From NCBI GenBank assembly GCA_947172415.1, contig OX359195.1, positions 6,547,501 to 6,611,500 of the forward strand: 64,000 bases of DNA, written 5' to 3'. The position numbers were made by a program, and so were the translations under genes. Each line of letters opens with the position of its first letter. Position 1 is the first letter of the stretch. Source of the stretch: Chondrosia reniformis. Taxonomy: Eukaryota; Porifera; Demospongiae; Chondrillida; Chondrillidae. Positions 10,081 through 20,286 of the stretch are shown in pieces. Below the pieces are notes generated by a model, which made no database searches, was not told the DNA's origin, and saw only the letters and a program-made list of their open reading frames with translations.

Positions 10081-12639
10081 ATGGCTAAGAATATGCTTGG
10101 ATTATTGTGTAGCTTCCTGGCTGTTTTACAAATGAGTATTCCTTTTTCTGAAGGATTCAGTTTCATGGAGATACAACGCAGTTTAATCTGTCAAAGTCCA
10201 GATGTTGATGCTATTTGCCAGCTGAAACTGACCGTCTCTGCCATGCATACTCTCACAGCCTATACCTTTGACACTGAAACTGATACTATAGAACGTGGTT
10301 TCCCAATGTTTGTCAACGACACAGGAGACCTTGAATTTGTTACTGAGCTCCAACCACCTGATGATGTTACCTTACTTCCACCAATAGTTGCAGACGGTGT
10401 TACTCAAAGGAATCTGGTTGTATTCAACCACCAGCTTCCGGGACCAACAATCATTGGATATGAAAACCAGAGAGTGAGAATCAGGGTTATCAATGACTTG
10501 CTGACAGAGTCAATCGCTATTCACTGGCATGGTCAACATGTCAGAGGGAGTCCTTACTCAGATGGTGCTGCGTATGTCACACAGTGTCCCATTCTGCCAG
10601 GCAATGAGTTTGAGTATGATTTCACCTTATTTCCTGCTGGAACATATTGGTATCATTCCCATATCGCAGGCCAGAGGAGTAATGGAATGTATGGTGGCCT
10701 TGTTGTACTGCCTTGGCCTGAAACTACTCCAGATCCACCATATGAAGACCTACCAAGTCTCCATACTTTAGTTTTCTTTGAATTGTTCCCTGTGAATTCT
10801 GATATTTGGATATTTGAAAATGAATTAAATGGAGTCGGCTGGCCTGATCCAGTCAACCCTTCAATTTCTTATAGAAATGTTCCATTAACTGATGGAACAT
10901 CTTCTTCCTCATTCCCATTCCCTGTAGGGATAATCAACAGTGCTGGCTGGCAATACACTCCAGATAATGGTACATGTCAAAGGAGGGCTAACGTTACACT
11001 TCCTTTCTTTAATGTTGAATCAGGAAAGCAGAATCGTTTTAGATTGGTTGGGGCACAGGTGAATTATGCCTACAGGTTCTCCATTCACGACCACAAGCTT
11101 CAATTAGCTGCCACTGATGGAATGGATGTCAGAACACCAAATGACACTCTTGTAGATTACATTATTGTATATGCAGGTGAACGCTATGATTTCATTTTGG
11201 ATGCAAATCAAACAAATGACAACTACCTAATTGTCATAGAAACACTTGAAGATCCCGTTATATTGGAAGAAAGAGGTTACTGCATCAAGGCTCATCGAGG
11301 GTATGCTGTACTACATTACAGTGGAGCAATTGAACAACTTCCTGCTGATTTTGATGATACGTATGATCCCATCACTCGATGCATGGAGAGCACTTGTTAT
11401 GCGGTGAATTGTCCCTTTGAAGACTATCCAAGTTCATACAACATTAGTTGTATTAGTGTTGATAAACTGCAGCTGAGAGTCCCTGAACGTGTACCCAATG
11501 ATATACCACTGAATGAAGATGTGTTTCTAAACTTTCGTTTTATTAATAGAGGGGCTACAGGAGGTGGGCAAGGGGGCGATGGAGGTGGGCAAGGGGGCGG
11601 TGGAGGTGGACAAGGGGGAGGTGGAGGTGGGCAAGGGGGCGGTGGAGGTGATCAAGGGGGCGGTGGAGGTGGGCAAGGGGGCGGTGGAGGTGGGCAAGGA
11701 GGTGGTGGAGGTGATCAAGGGGGCGGCGGAGGTGGAGGTGGGCAAGGGGGTGGTGGAGGTGATCAAGGGGGCGGCGGAGGTGGAGGTGGGCAAGGGGGTG
11801 GTGGAAGTGTTCGAAGAGCTACCATAAATGGACGAAAGTTTCTACTTCCAGGAAGCCCACTATTATCACAAGAAGATAGTATACCAGGAAGTCAACCATT
11901 CTGTGAGTACTCACAGGATCCTACTGAATTTGGCTTTGGAGAAACGTGCATCCATACCTACACAACTACAACTGATACTGTTGAAATGATTTTCATGAAT
12001 CCAGACATGAAAGAAGCCCATCCCATTCATCTCCATGGTCACCATTTCCGTGTATTAAAGATTGGATATCCCACCTATTTGGCCAATGGAAAGGCTGATA
12101 TGCCCACCAAAGATATAATGTGTTCCAGTCAAATGTCCTACCAATGTAATGCTAATGTTTCCTGGACCAACGGTACACGACCTGAAACGCCTCTGGCAGA
12201 AACTCTTCCTCAAAAGGATACAGTTGTAGTCCCTTATGGCGGTTATGTCATTATTCGCTTTCCACGCAACAATTGGGGTTGGTGGATGCTACATTGTCAC
12301 ATTGAACCACATTTACTTGGAGGAATGGCTATGCTTGTCAATGCAACATCTGCTCCAAATGATCAACCCATTCCACAAGGATTTCCACAATGTGGAAATT
12401 ATAAAGTAGCTTCAAGTAACTCAGGAGGTATGGTTGATGCACAAGAGCAGAAGATATTGCAGCTTGAAACAGAGGTAAATTCTTTCAGAATTGCTACTAT
12501 TGCTCTTGGAGTAATCTGTGGTATTCTGTTGTTGGCTCTTGTCATCTTTGTTGTGATACTAATCCTGAATATGTGCTGTAAAGGATCAGATGTGAAGCCT
12601 GCAGTCAATGGAGGAGATGTGGCACTCAAACATCTTTAA
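10081..12639 (+). CDS. Membrane-anchored laccase-like multicopper oxidase
   Basis: Single exon, 852 aa from the ATG at 10081. A signal peptide (MAKNMLGLLCSFLAVLQMSI) starts it. The four copper motifs are present in order: HWHGQH (residues 148-153), WYHSHIAG (His 192 and 194), HPIHLHGHHF (from 647) and HCHIEPHLLGGM (from 738), giving the type 1, 2 and 3 sites with Met as probable axial ligand. A stretch of about 80 residues made of GGGGGQ/GGGGGD units (about 494-576) is inserted between the second and third cupredoxin domains. Many NxT/S sites and a C-terminal hydrophobic helix (about 804-833) with a short basic tail indicate a type I extracellular membrane protein. Laccase-like oxidases act on phenols, metals or related one-electron donors; the substrate cannot be read here. 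No intron, unlike most neighbours. Confidence 0.92.
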   Translation: MAKNMLGLLCSFLAVLQMSIPFSEGFSFMEIQRSLICQSPDVDAICQLKLTVSAMHTLTAYTFDTETDTIERGFPMFVNDTGDLEFVTELQPPDDVTLLPPIVADGVTQRNLVVFNHQLPGPTIIGYENQRVRIRVINDLLTESIAIHWHGQHVRGSPYSDGAAYVTQCPILPGNEFEYDFTLFPAGTYWYHSHIAGQRSNGMYGGLVVLPWPETTPDPPYEDLPSLHTLVFFELFPVNSDIWIFENELNGVGWPDPVNPSISYRNVPLTDGTSSSSFPFPVGIINSAGWQYTPDNGTCQRRANVTLPFFNVESGKQNRFRLVGAQVNYAYRFSIHDHKLQLAATDGMDVRTPNDTLVDYIIVYAGERYDFILDANQTNDNYLIVIETLEDPVILEERGYCIKAHRGYAVLHYSGAIEQLPADFDDTYDPITRCMESTCYAVNCPFEDYPSSYNISCISVDKLQLRVPERVPNDIPLNEDVFLNFRFINRGATGGGQGGDGGGQGGGGGGQGGGGGGQGGGGGDQGGGGGGQGGGGGGQGGGGGDQGGGGGGGGQGGGGGDQGGGGGGGGQGGGGSVRRATINGRKFLLPGSPLLSQEDSIPGSQPFCEYSQDPTEFGFGETCIHTYTTTTDTVEMIFMNPDMKEAHPIHLHGHHFRVLKIGYPTYLANGKADMPTKDIMCSSQMSYQCNANVSWTNGTRPETPLAETLPQKDTVVVPYGGYVIIRFPRNNWGWWMLHCHIEPHLLGGMAMLVNATSAPNDQPIPQGFPQCGNYKVASSNSGGMVDAQEQKILQLETEVNSFRIATIALGVICGILLLALVIFVVILILNMCCKGSDVKPAVNGGDVALKHL
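11563..11808 (+). repeat. In-frame 21-bp minisatellite coding Gly-rich spacer
   Basis: Tandem units of the form GGGGGCGGTGGAGGTGGGCAA, some with GATCAA for GGGCAA, encode GGGGGGQ/GGGGGDQ inside the multicopper oxidase. Units keep the reading frame. The low-complexity tract gives spurious open frames on both strands. Confidence 0.9.
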
Positions 12640-13845
12640 TGTTGCAATGAGCAACAATTACGTAGCTTCTTATACAGATATTAACAGTTAAACTTTATAT
12701 AGTAAAACATCTATAACACTATTAAGAAACTATCATCTATATGTACATACGTATATACTGTACTCTAAAAAATAAAATACTTATTATTCATTGCATGCCA
12801 CTCTGTTGTCCAGTTAATTTAAATGAATATACTTCCCATGCTTTAAGGAAGCTATAATAGGCTTCAGTTTCAATTTGTGGTTTTTATCAAGCCTGAGGAA
12901 TGTGGTATACTTGTAAGAATTATTGGTGGTAATTCATAACTGAGATCTCTGCTCCACATTCATAAAGCCTTCAATTACACAATTAAGAGCATGAAATTTT
13001 TAAATAGTTAGAAAGTTAAAAAGTTATAAAAAGTTTCTGGTCAAGATGTAGAGGGTGTTTGTGATAGTCCTCTTATGTAGCATACTTGAATTTTGTATAT
13101 ATATATATATATATTCAGAATTACATGTATATGAGACTCTATGAATAATCAATGTGATAATCAAACCACAAGTAATCAATGAAACATCATAAAGAGGGGA
13201 AAACACAATTGCTGGAAATCGAAACAACAAACACGATTAAAGAATCTGTTTCACAATCTTAGGTAAAGCAGTACACATGATTAAATCACATCTATACACA
13301 TGACAAGCTGCATATAATTAAGCCATTCAATCTGGTTTTATGTTTTCAAGAGAAGGGTATGTATGTTGTGGTTGATAAGCTAGGCTTCTACCTTTCTGCA
13401 CGTGTACACAAACTGCAATAATACAAATGCATCTATAGCTTCCTTGAGTGGTATACATGCATTTACACCTTTAATAAATCACTTATTATGAAGCCACAAT
13501 TGCAAGAGTTTCACTTATTTTGGATAAATTATTGAAGGAAGACATCCAAACTCACCATCATTGAAGTGCTTTAAGCTGCTGATGTACATACTCTTATATA
13601 TACTATATCCTATTCTCTGATACACCCATCTCCTATAAGGTTAGGGTTAATTGGCAATGCGTGGGTCTGAGGTTTAATTACTGTCTGTACGTAGGTTCAA
13701 AGTATTATGTAATGATATAAGCACCACCCAGCTCATAGTATATACTGTATTACAGTACATAATTGCAAGAGAAGCCATACAGAGGTTGCATATAGTCTAG
13801 CTGTGGGTCATGTGTACATACGTATATACTGACTCAAAGGGAGGA
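12640..13845. other. AT-rich intergenic region
   Basis: Contains the oxidase 3' UTR with an AATAAA signal near 12770 and an (AT)n run near 13098. Nothing protein-like was recognised up to the TATA box of the next gene. Confidence 0.55.
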
Positions 13846-13853
13846 TATATAAG
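13846..13853 (+). promoter_or_regulatory. TATA box of the Cys-rich surface protein gene
   Basis: TATATAAG lies 82 bp before the ATG at 13935, a spacing that places transcription start near 13875 with a 5' leader of about 60 nt. It is one of the clearer TATA boxes in the window; most housekeeping genes here lack one. Confidence 0.55.
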
Positions 13854-13934
13854 TACCATGCAGTGGTGCAAGCTGTAGCTATATAATATCTGAAAACCTC
13901 ATCAAGAGATATTAGTAAGGAAGATATCAGCAAG

Positions 13935-16405
13935 ATGCAAGATCTAAAGGCAAATATTCATTTCTTTCTAGTTGGATTGGCTGTTTTAATCAGCTGCACT
14001 TCAGCAATCAATCCTTTTGATACAAATCTAATAAGAGAAAGAAGACAAGTCAGTCAAGCCTGCGAAGATGCAGCAAGAAGACAACAGAGCTTGTCTGATA
14101 CTTGTTTTGGGGGAAATCCAACTGAATTTGGTCAGCTTGGTGCTAAACTGGGTAACTTGTTTGATCCTACAACCAGTACCACAGTGGATGTAGATCCAAG
14201 TGAAGTGCAAAGAGTATTTAAACCATTCTGCAGGAATGTAGGTGCATGTGTCACGGCTCTTAGTGATGTTATCACCGCGTGTTCAAACGATGCTGATACA
14301 ATCAGGGTACGTATATATACAGTCCATAAATATATATGTACATAATATATAGGTATTATGTATACCAGTATTTATATGGAGTGTGTATGTATAATATATA
14401 TAATACATTATATCAAAAGAGAGGTTAATTGCATTAAGCCATGCAGTGCTAAGGCTATGATGTGATAGAAATAATCACTGGGACATTTTACTTGACCAAC
14501 CAAGTGGCCAAAGTCTGTTCTTGGTCTTAATTGGTCTGATCTTCACGAACCCTAAAGAGGGCAAAACAGCTGTCTGTGGTTCTTTTGATGATTTTTGTCA
14601 TCTTGGATGACTGGGAGGTTATCACTAGCTATATGAATATTCAATAAGATGTCGGTCTCCAAACCAAGATCAGTCTTTGTAATTATATAGTCACTTGGCT
14701 GCTGGGTAACGTACTCCTGGTGAATGTTTCTATCACATGTAGACTATTATGTATGCAAAATTATTTTTTTGATATAGCTGACTAGATTATATATAAACTT
14801 GATAGATTTGCATGACTATATTATATATGTAATCCATGATTATCATATATTACATATTATATATTGTATATATGTATGTGTACACAGACTTCTATTGCTG
14901 CTTTGGCACTTTATTCCAACTTTTTTTGTCTCCAAAATGGAAATGACCTCTGCATTACCCAACTGGTTCGCTATAATACGGTTAGCAATAGCTAGATCTA
15001 GTGGTTTGTATACTTATACGTATATACACCAATTTTATCTATACCGTGTATACTCTTTGTGTATGTGTGCATCACCCATCACCCTAGGGATCTTGAGAAC
15101 AGAAAAATTGTGTCTTTGTCTGTGCATGAAATATCTCCATATTCAATCACTAAAGTTTTATAGTAATGTATGACACTATATATATATACTATTATAACCA
15201 ATGGAGTGATTGATGAGAATTATATGAAAGAATTTACTTAATACTCTTTGATGTCTATTCTAATCGGCCAGACAGGTACATAGTATTGTTTCTGGGAGAA
15301 TATTTCTCCATATCAATTAATGCTATTAATGACTATGTTGATTCATTAATTTAATTAATTTAATCAGTATAATTATACTTTTTGCTATTATTAGGTATTT
15401 CAAGATCTTCAATGCATCGAAAATAATGGCTGTACTGGACAGTGCAAGACTGTAAGTGTATATGGAGCATGAGCTTGTAAGGCTAAACTTGAAGTGAAAT
15501 GTCACGTGCAATGGTTAATGTCCATCTACATGTACTTATCATTACCATATAACCGGAAATTTTGGAGTAAAACCCTTAATATTAATGTCCATTATATTTA
15601 GCGTTTTACCCTATATGACTTATTAGCATCCATTAAATTTAGCATTTTGTTGTGGTGTGCTCTGTATATGCATAATAATAAACATTTTAGCAACCATAAA
15701 TGTTAGTGAATGATATCACATTGCTAATTTCGTTAACGTTAATGGCGTGATAATATTAAGGGTTTTACAGTAAATTGGGTACATTGGTGGTTTTGAGAGC
15801 AATCTGCCAAATTACACAAAATGGAGGAAAACAACTGTTTTGTCAGTAAAATCTTCCAAATGCCATAATTTGAGCAATTTAATCCACCAAATAATTAATT
15901 CTTCCTGCCAAAATTTCTAGCCATATGGTATGCAATTGTTGTATTATATTATGTAATATATATATGTACGTACGTACGTAGATACGTATGTATTATATCT
16001 TATATGTCTTACTAATAGGATGTCGAAGAAGTTGTTACTCCACTGGGATGTTGCTATGACAATCTGCTGTCTGCAATTGAAACACTTCTTACAGCGTATG
16101 TTGATTTATACATGTCAATTTTTGCAAAATATACCATCTTTTTATTGGGATTTAAAACATGTAATATATAATACAGTACCCCATCAGAGAGAATATGTAT
16201 ATATTACAGGTTAGGAAGAACAGATGCAATCCCATTTTTTCAACCTTTGAAAGATGTCTATGGCACCTGTGATATAGAGAGACCAACTACAGAATGTGTC
16301 ATAGAGAAACCTACTAGTGGTGCTACCCAACTTGGAACTGTTAGTGTGACATTGATTATTGGAGTTTTTGCTACTGGACAGTTCCTGATGAAGATATTTG
16401 CTTAA
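13935..16405 (+). CDS. Secreted Cys-rich protein, probably GPI-anchored, 4 exons
   Basis: Exons 13935-14306, 15395-15451, 16019-16095, 16210-16405; 233 aa, phases close. Starts with a signal peptide (about residues 1-27, LVGLAVLISCTSA) and a possible basic cleavage site (RERR). The body has spaced cysteines (SQACED, SDTCFGG, PFCRNVGACV, QCIENNGCTGQC, LGCCYDN, YGTCD) suggesting a disulfide-bonded ectodomain. The C-terminus is a hydrophobic helix ending at the last residue with no cytoplasmic tail, as expected for a GPI attachment signal. I do not recognise the family. Its C-terminus resembles that of the convergent gene at 17091-17981 (QLGxxSxTL ... GQF). Confidence 0.75.
14515..14690. repeat. 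Dispersed repeat, family C, copy 2 (intron)
   Basis: In intron 1 of the Cys-rich gene. Shares with 3240-3425 the words GTCATCTTGGATGACT, GGAGGTTATCACT and CCAAGAT. Probably a short non-autonomous element. Confidence 0.55.
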
Positions 16406-17090
16406 AATCACAGTGCTATCATTAATAATCATTCCCAGAACTAACTACTGTAGACCTATATGTAGTAGCTTACATATGTACATTCACAAACATCTATTGA
16501 ATTGAATTGAATTAAATTTTATCTCTGAAGTGAAATGATCACATAAAAGGCAAATGCCTTGATATGCTCCGCTGTTAAATATAAATCCATCCATACATAT
16601 TATAATATATGTACGTATAGATATACACTATTAAAAGTTAGGTTGGTCCATGACTAAAATTAATAATGCGCATGACCCAGTGGATGAGAAGGAGGAGAAA
16701 GCCATAATCTATATTTGCATGAAAATTCAATTAACATGTCTGCACGACAGTAGTCTGGTAAAAGGTATAATAGTTTTCAGTACTTTGAACTACTAATTGA
16801 ATCATGCATTGAATGTGATATAGTGCAATTTGCATTCATTACATTAGCTCATATAGAAAACCTAATAGGATATATTTTAATGCATCATTAGTGATCAATG
16901 ACCTTAATTCCGTGGAAGTCTAGATCTTTAGTTGAATCAATGTACATACTGTAATATCAAAATATATATAAATGCACTTATATAGTGAGTCATCGATCAA
17001 AATGAAACAAACAATTTCATTATATATGCAAATTGAACCTTAGAATATTATACAATTTATACAAAGAGGTGTACGTATGCATGCATTAAG
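16406..17090. other. Spacer between two convergent surface-protein genes
   Basis: AT-rich, tail-to-tail spacer holding both 3' UTRs. No additional gene seen. Confidence 0.6.
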
Positions 17091-17981
17091 TTACACAAAT
17101 ACTCTAAGCACAAACTGTCCAACAGCTAGAAGTGCAACAGTAAGTGTCAGACTAAGAGCTCCTAGTTGATTAGCACTGTTCTCAGTAGGTCCTGATGGAC
17201 CAGGCGAAGTAGGAGATGGCATTGGTGTTGCAGTTGATGGGTTGGGTACCTCACTAGATGGACTGGGTGCCTCACTAGATGGACTGGGTGCCTCACTAGG
17301 TGGAGTGGGTGCCTCACTAGATGGAGTGGGTGCCTCACTAGATGGAGTGGGTGCCTCACTAGATGGACTGGGTGCCTCACTAGATGGAGTGGGTGCCTCA
17401 CTAGGTGGAGTGGGTGCCTCACTAGATGGAGTGGGTGCCTCACTAGGTGGAGTGGGTGCCTCACTAGATGGAGTGGGTGCCTCACTAGATGGACTGGGTG
17501 CCTCACTAGGTGGAGTGGGTGCCTCACTAGATGGAGTGGGTGCCTCACTAGGTGGAGTGGGTGCCTCACTAGGTGGAGTGGGTGCCTCACTAGATGGAGT
17601 GGGTGCCTCACTAGATGGACTGGGTGCCTCACTAGATGAACTGGCTGTTTGAGTGGGTGCCTCACTAGATGAACTGGGTGCCTGAGTGGGTGCCTCACTA
17701 GATGAACTGGGTGTCTCTGAATCAGCCAATTGTTCAATACTAGATGACTGTGCTTGAGTCTTGACTGGTTGAATCACAGATGGTGAACTTGGGAAAATAG
17801 TACTTGAAGCATCAACTGGATTTGGCAACTGAGTGCTTGAACTGACCATGGGTAAGTCTGACAATGCTGAAGAGCTATTGTATGGTATACAGCTAGCCAG
17901 TCCAGCTAATCCAAGTACAACTAAACACAGTCCAGGAAACCTTTTCATGTCCATTACTTGAAACACTTTCTGTAATCCCAA
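17091..17981 (-). CDS. Ser/Pro/Thr-rich mucin-like surface protein, probably GPI-anchored
   Basis: Uninterrupted frame of 296 aa. A signal peptide follows the internal Met at residue 12 (MKRFPGLCLVVLGLAGLASC), so translation may start at 17948 rather than 17981. The body is about 20 tandem heptads of the type SSEAPTP/PSEAPTP, dense in Ser, Thr and Pro, a setting typical of heavy O-glycosylation and an extended stalk. The C-terminus is a hydrophobic stretch to the final residue (LGALSLTLTVALLAVGQF), as in GPI-signal proteins. It lies convergent to the Cys-rich gene whose C-terminus is similar. No catalytic domain. The frames seen on the other strand and in the +1 frame across the repeat are low-complexity shadows. 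Confidence 0.75.
   Translation of the reverse strand: MGLQKVFQVMDMKRFPGLCLVVLGLAGLASCIPYNSSSALSDLPMVSSSTQLPNPVDASSTIFPSSPSVIQPVKTQAQSSSIEQLADSETPSSSSEAPTQAPSSSSEAPTQTASSSSEAPSPSSEAPTPSSEAPTPPSEAPTPPSEAPTPSSEAPTPPSEAPSPSSEAPTPSSEAPTPPSEAPTPSSEAPTPPSEAPTPSSEAPSPSSEAPTPSSEAPTPSSEAPTPPSEAPSPSSEAPSPSSEVPNPSTATPMPSPTSPGPSGPTENSANQLGALSLTLTVALLAVGQFVLRVFV
17245..17640 (-). repeat. 21-bp coding minisatellite (mucin heptads)
   Basis: About 19 head-to-tail 21-bp units (plus strand GGTGCCTCACTAGATGGAGTG) with three main variants at two positions (GATGGA/GGTGGA and GTG/CTG). The unit length keeps the heptad frame, so copy number can vary without a frameshift. Confidence 0.92.
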
Positions 17982-19208
17982 ATTGAGTCAGCTTCTGTTA
18001 AATTTTGAGACATACTTGCTTGATCAGTCTTAAATACTATGATGTGTTAACCACCAAATGATCTCACTTCCTATGTGTGTTAAAAGGAAGAACTTTTGAG
18101 ACCTCACTGTAGTTCCCTTTTCATAACCTTATAATACTGAATTTTATTATAGGAAATGGAAACAAATTTATAAGTATTTGCTCCGGTAGCATGTATAGAA
18201 CTCTTAATATTCTCCCGAATGTATTGTCATCATCAGCATTATAGTTTATAATCCAAAGGTCTATATAAGGGAGCCAAATAGTTTATATCTTAAAGAACGT
18301 TTATATTATAAGCATAAAATAGTTGAGATTGATTATATATAGCTAAGTATGCCTTATTAGAAAGAAGCCATTTATAGGCATTTTCTCATTGAACTAGGTT
18401 TATGACCAAATAAGGCTTTAAAATGTATCCCTATATAGCATGTGTACATATCACGTATATAGGAGGCCCCCTTAGTGCACAGGTGTACGTTCAGCCTCAA
18501 TCTTCATCCAAAACACATTTACACATATATTGTCTATATATAAAATTATATTTAACTTACACAATATCATGATATCATATATATTTTTAATGGTAATTAT
18601 CCACTGAATGTACATATACGTATATGTATAAGGAAATCCTTCTATTCATGTATAAACTTACCTTATGTAACTAACAGTCAGTATATGAACCCATTGTCCT
18701 ATTTCCTAGTTTGGCATGCATGCACAATATTGTGTTCATGAGGTTAGTTTTGTCTATTAGGAAAACCTCTGTAATTGATTCATTTATTATACCATATACG
18801 TAAATTCAATGCTCACAGCTATATAGCAAGTTGAAATTGAAGTATATATACTCTAAATACCTGAAACTGAAATATTACGATTTCATGTGTTCATACATGT
18901 ACATCTAGGTATTCCTAAATTTGTATATAGAATTACATTATATAAGTAAACTGTTGCTCAAGCATAATCAGCTCTGGGGACTAAATTTTAATGTGATATA
19001 CTAATACAGTACTTGATTTTCACATGCAGCACATGTTCACATGTAAAGGTTTAGACAAATCTACAGTTGTTATATAAAATGAGATAATATTTGAATATGA
19101 ACAAATTAATGCATATAAGTATTTGTGTATTAGATTGACACACAGTTGCCCATATACGTACAGTAAATCATACAAACCACACACCAAAATAAACATCTCA
19201 ACTGTATA
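17982..19208. other. AT-rich intergenic region
   Basis: Upstream region of the mucin-like gene and 3' flank of the LigB-like gene. Repeated ATACGTAT-type palindromes; no coding similarity recognised. Confidence 0.55.
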
Positions 19209-20216
19209 CTATTTTCTAACAAATGATCCAGCCATCATCCCATAATAGGTTGGATGATAATTTGCATATAGTTTTGAGGTCCAACTCTCCAGTCCACCCT
19301 CCTCCATCATCCCCTGCAACATGACAAATCCAGTATACCCACAAGAGAGTGCCTTATCCACTAACTTGGAAGCATCACTGATAAGTGCTTCCTTGGATTG
19401 TTTAGCAACCCATTGACCACAGGCAGCATCAAAGGGGTCTGCAGCAGGAGAATACCCATATGGGCCATCTTTTGAGTGGGTGTGTGCTAGATCTCCACTT
19501 ATGACTACTGCAATGTTGAGGCTTGAGGTTTCCAAAATGTGGTAGAGCTTTGTACCCAGAGAGAGTAGTTCTGGGATCATCTTGACATCATCGGTGTACC
19601 TTCTACTGGGCTGGGATAAGATCACCACATCAAAGGGAAAGTCTTTCAAATTAGAAAACTTATATCCTGCATCATTTGATGGATCAGTAGACTTGTATTG
19701 ATCCTTCAGGAAATAGAGGGGGATTACTTCTCCCCATTTCAAAGGAAAAGGTTCTTCAGACTCGCCAGGAGGTCCAAAGGCACTCAAAGAGGAGATTGAT
19801 TCCTTGTCTTGTTGCAATATCTTCACTAACGTCTCAGTCACATTAGTGTTCATGGAGATGGTTACATTGAAGCAACATGGAGGACAGGAACAATTATCAG
19901 TGTCCGCGGACCCCGTCCCCCGGGGATTATTATAAAATATGAAATTGTACATGTCTGAAATTCCATGCGGAGTACTGAGAAAGATAAGATCTGGTTTCAG
20001 ATCGCGTACTACCCCTCCCACCGCAACACACGCATTGTGCACGGCCCACGCCTCCTGTAAAACAGTCTGGTTGGTCGTATTAAGGTTCCACGGCGCTATT
20101 GCTATTCCTCCGTGCGGCATGACGAAGGCTCCGCTAATCGTTCCATAACAGACCGGCGCAAGGGTAGCAAATAGGACAGCGCCTATCACACCAGCAAATC
20201 CACGCACAGGAGCCAT
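19209..20216 (-). CDS. Secreted LigB-family (class III extradiol dioxygenase-like) protein
   Basis: Single exon, 335 aa. The start is set at the ATG at 20216 (MAPVRGFAG) because the longer open frame upstream is the reverse of the divergent SDR gene. An N-terminal hydrophobic segment (residues 6-24) looks like a signal peptide, and NxT/S sites (NTT, NVT, NCS) follow. Family features: MPHGG (His35), STPHG (His84), SGDLAHTH (241-247) and the closing YHPTYYGMMAGSF. LigB/MEMO-type folds use paired histidines and an acid to bind a metal; here the histidine positions are present but the metal, if any, and the substrate are unknown. A secreted member is unusual because bacterial LigB enzymes are cytoplasmic. 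Shares a 70-bp promoter with the SDR gene. Confidence 0.8.
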   Translation of the reverse strand: MAPVRGFAGVIGAVLFATLAPVCYGTISGAFVMPHGGIAIAPWNLNTTNQTVLQEAWAVHNACVAVGGVVRDLKPDLIFLSTPHGISDMYNFIFYNNPRGTGSADTDNCSCPPCCFNVTISMNTNVTETLVKILQQDKESISSLSAFGPPGESEEPFPLKWGEVIPLYFLKDQYKSTDPSNDAGYKFSNLKDFPFDVVILSQPSRRYTDDVKMIPELLSLGTKLYHILETSSLNIAVVISGDLAHTHSKDGPYGYSPAADPFDAACGQWVAKQSKEALISDASKLVDKALSCGYTGFVMLQGMMEEGGLESWTSKLYANYHPTYYGMMAGSFVRK

Positions 20217-20286
20217 TTTATTAATAAAGGGAATTTCCCTAGCCTTCAGAACCCGGTTTTGTCGTATTAGAAAGGTCCCTGGAGCA
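20217..20286. promoter_or_regulatory. 70-bp bidirectional promoter with a palindromic NF-kB site
   Basis: The only DNA between the divergent start codons of the LigB-like (minus) and SDR (plus) genes. It contains GGGAATTTCCC at 20229-20239, a perfect palindrome matching the NF-kB consensus. Both leaders must be very short or transcription starts must overlap. Confidence 0.6.

Noticed and set aside
11527-11827. Overlapping frames on both strands in the Gly-rich region of the oxidase
   Set aside because: Low-complexity shadows of the 21-bp repeat.
13620-13660. Telomere-like GGTTAGGGTTA
   Set aside because: A single short occurrence, not an array.
17162-17737. RHPLHLV-repeat and GVGASLD-repeat frames over the mucin gene
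   Set aside because: Shadow frames of the 21-bp heptad repeat; no signal peptide or similarity.
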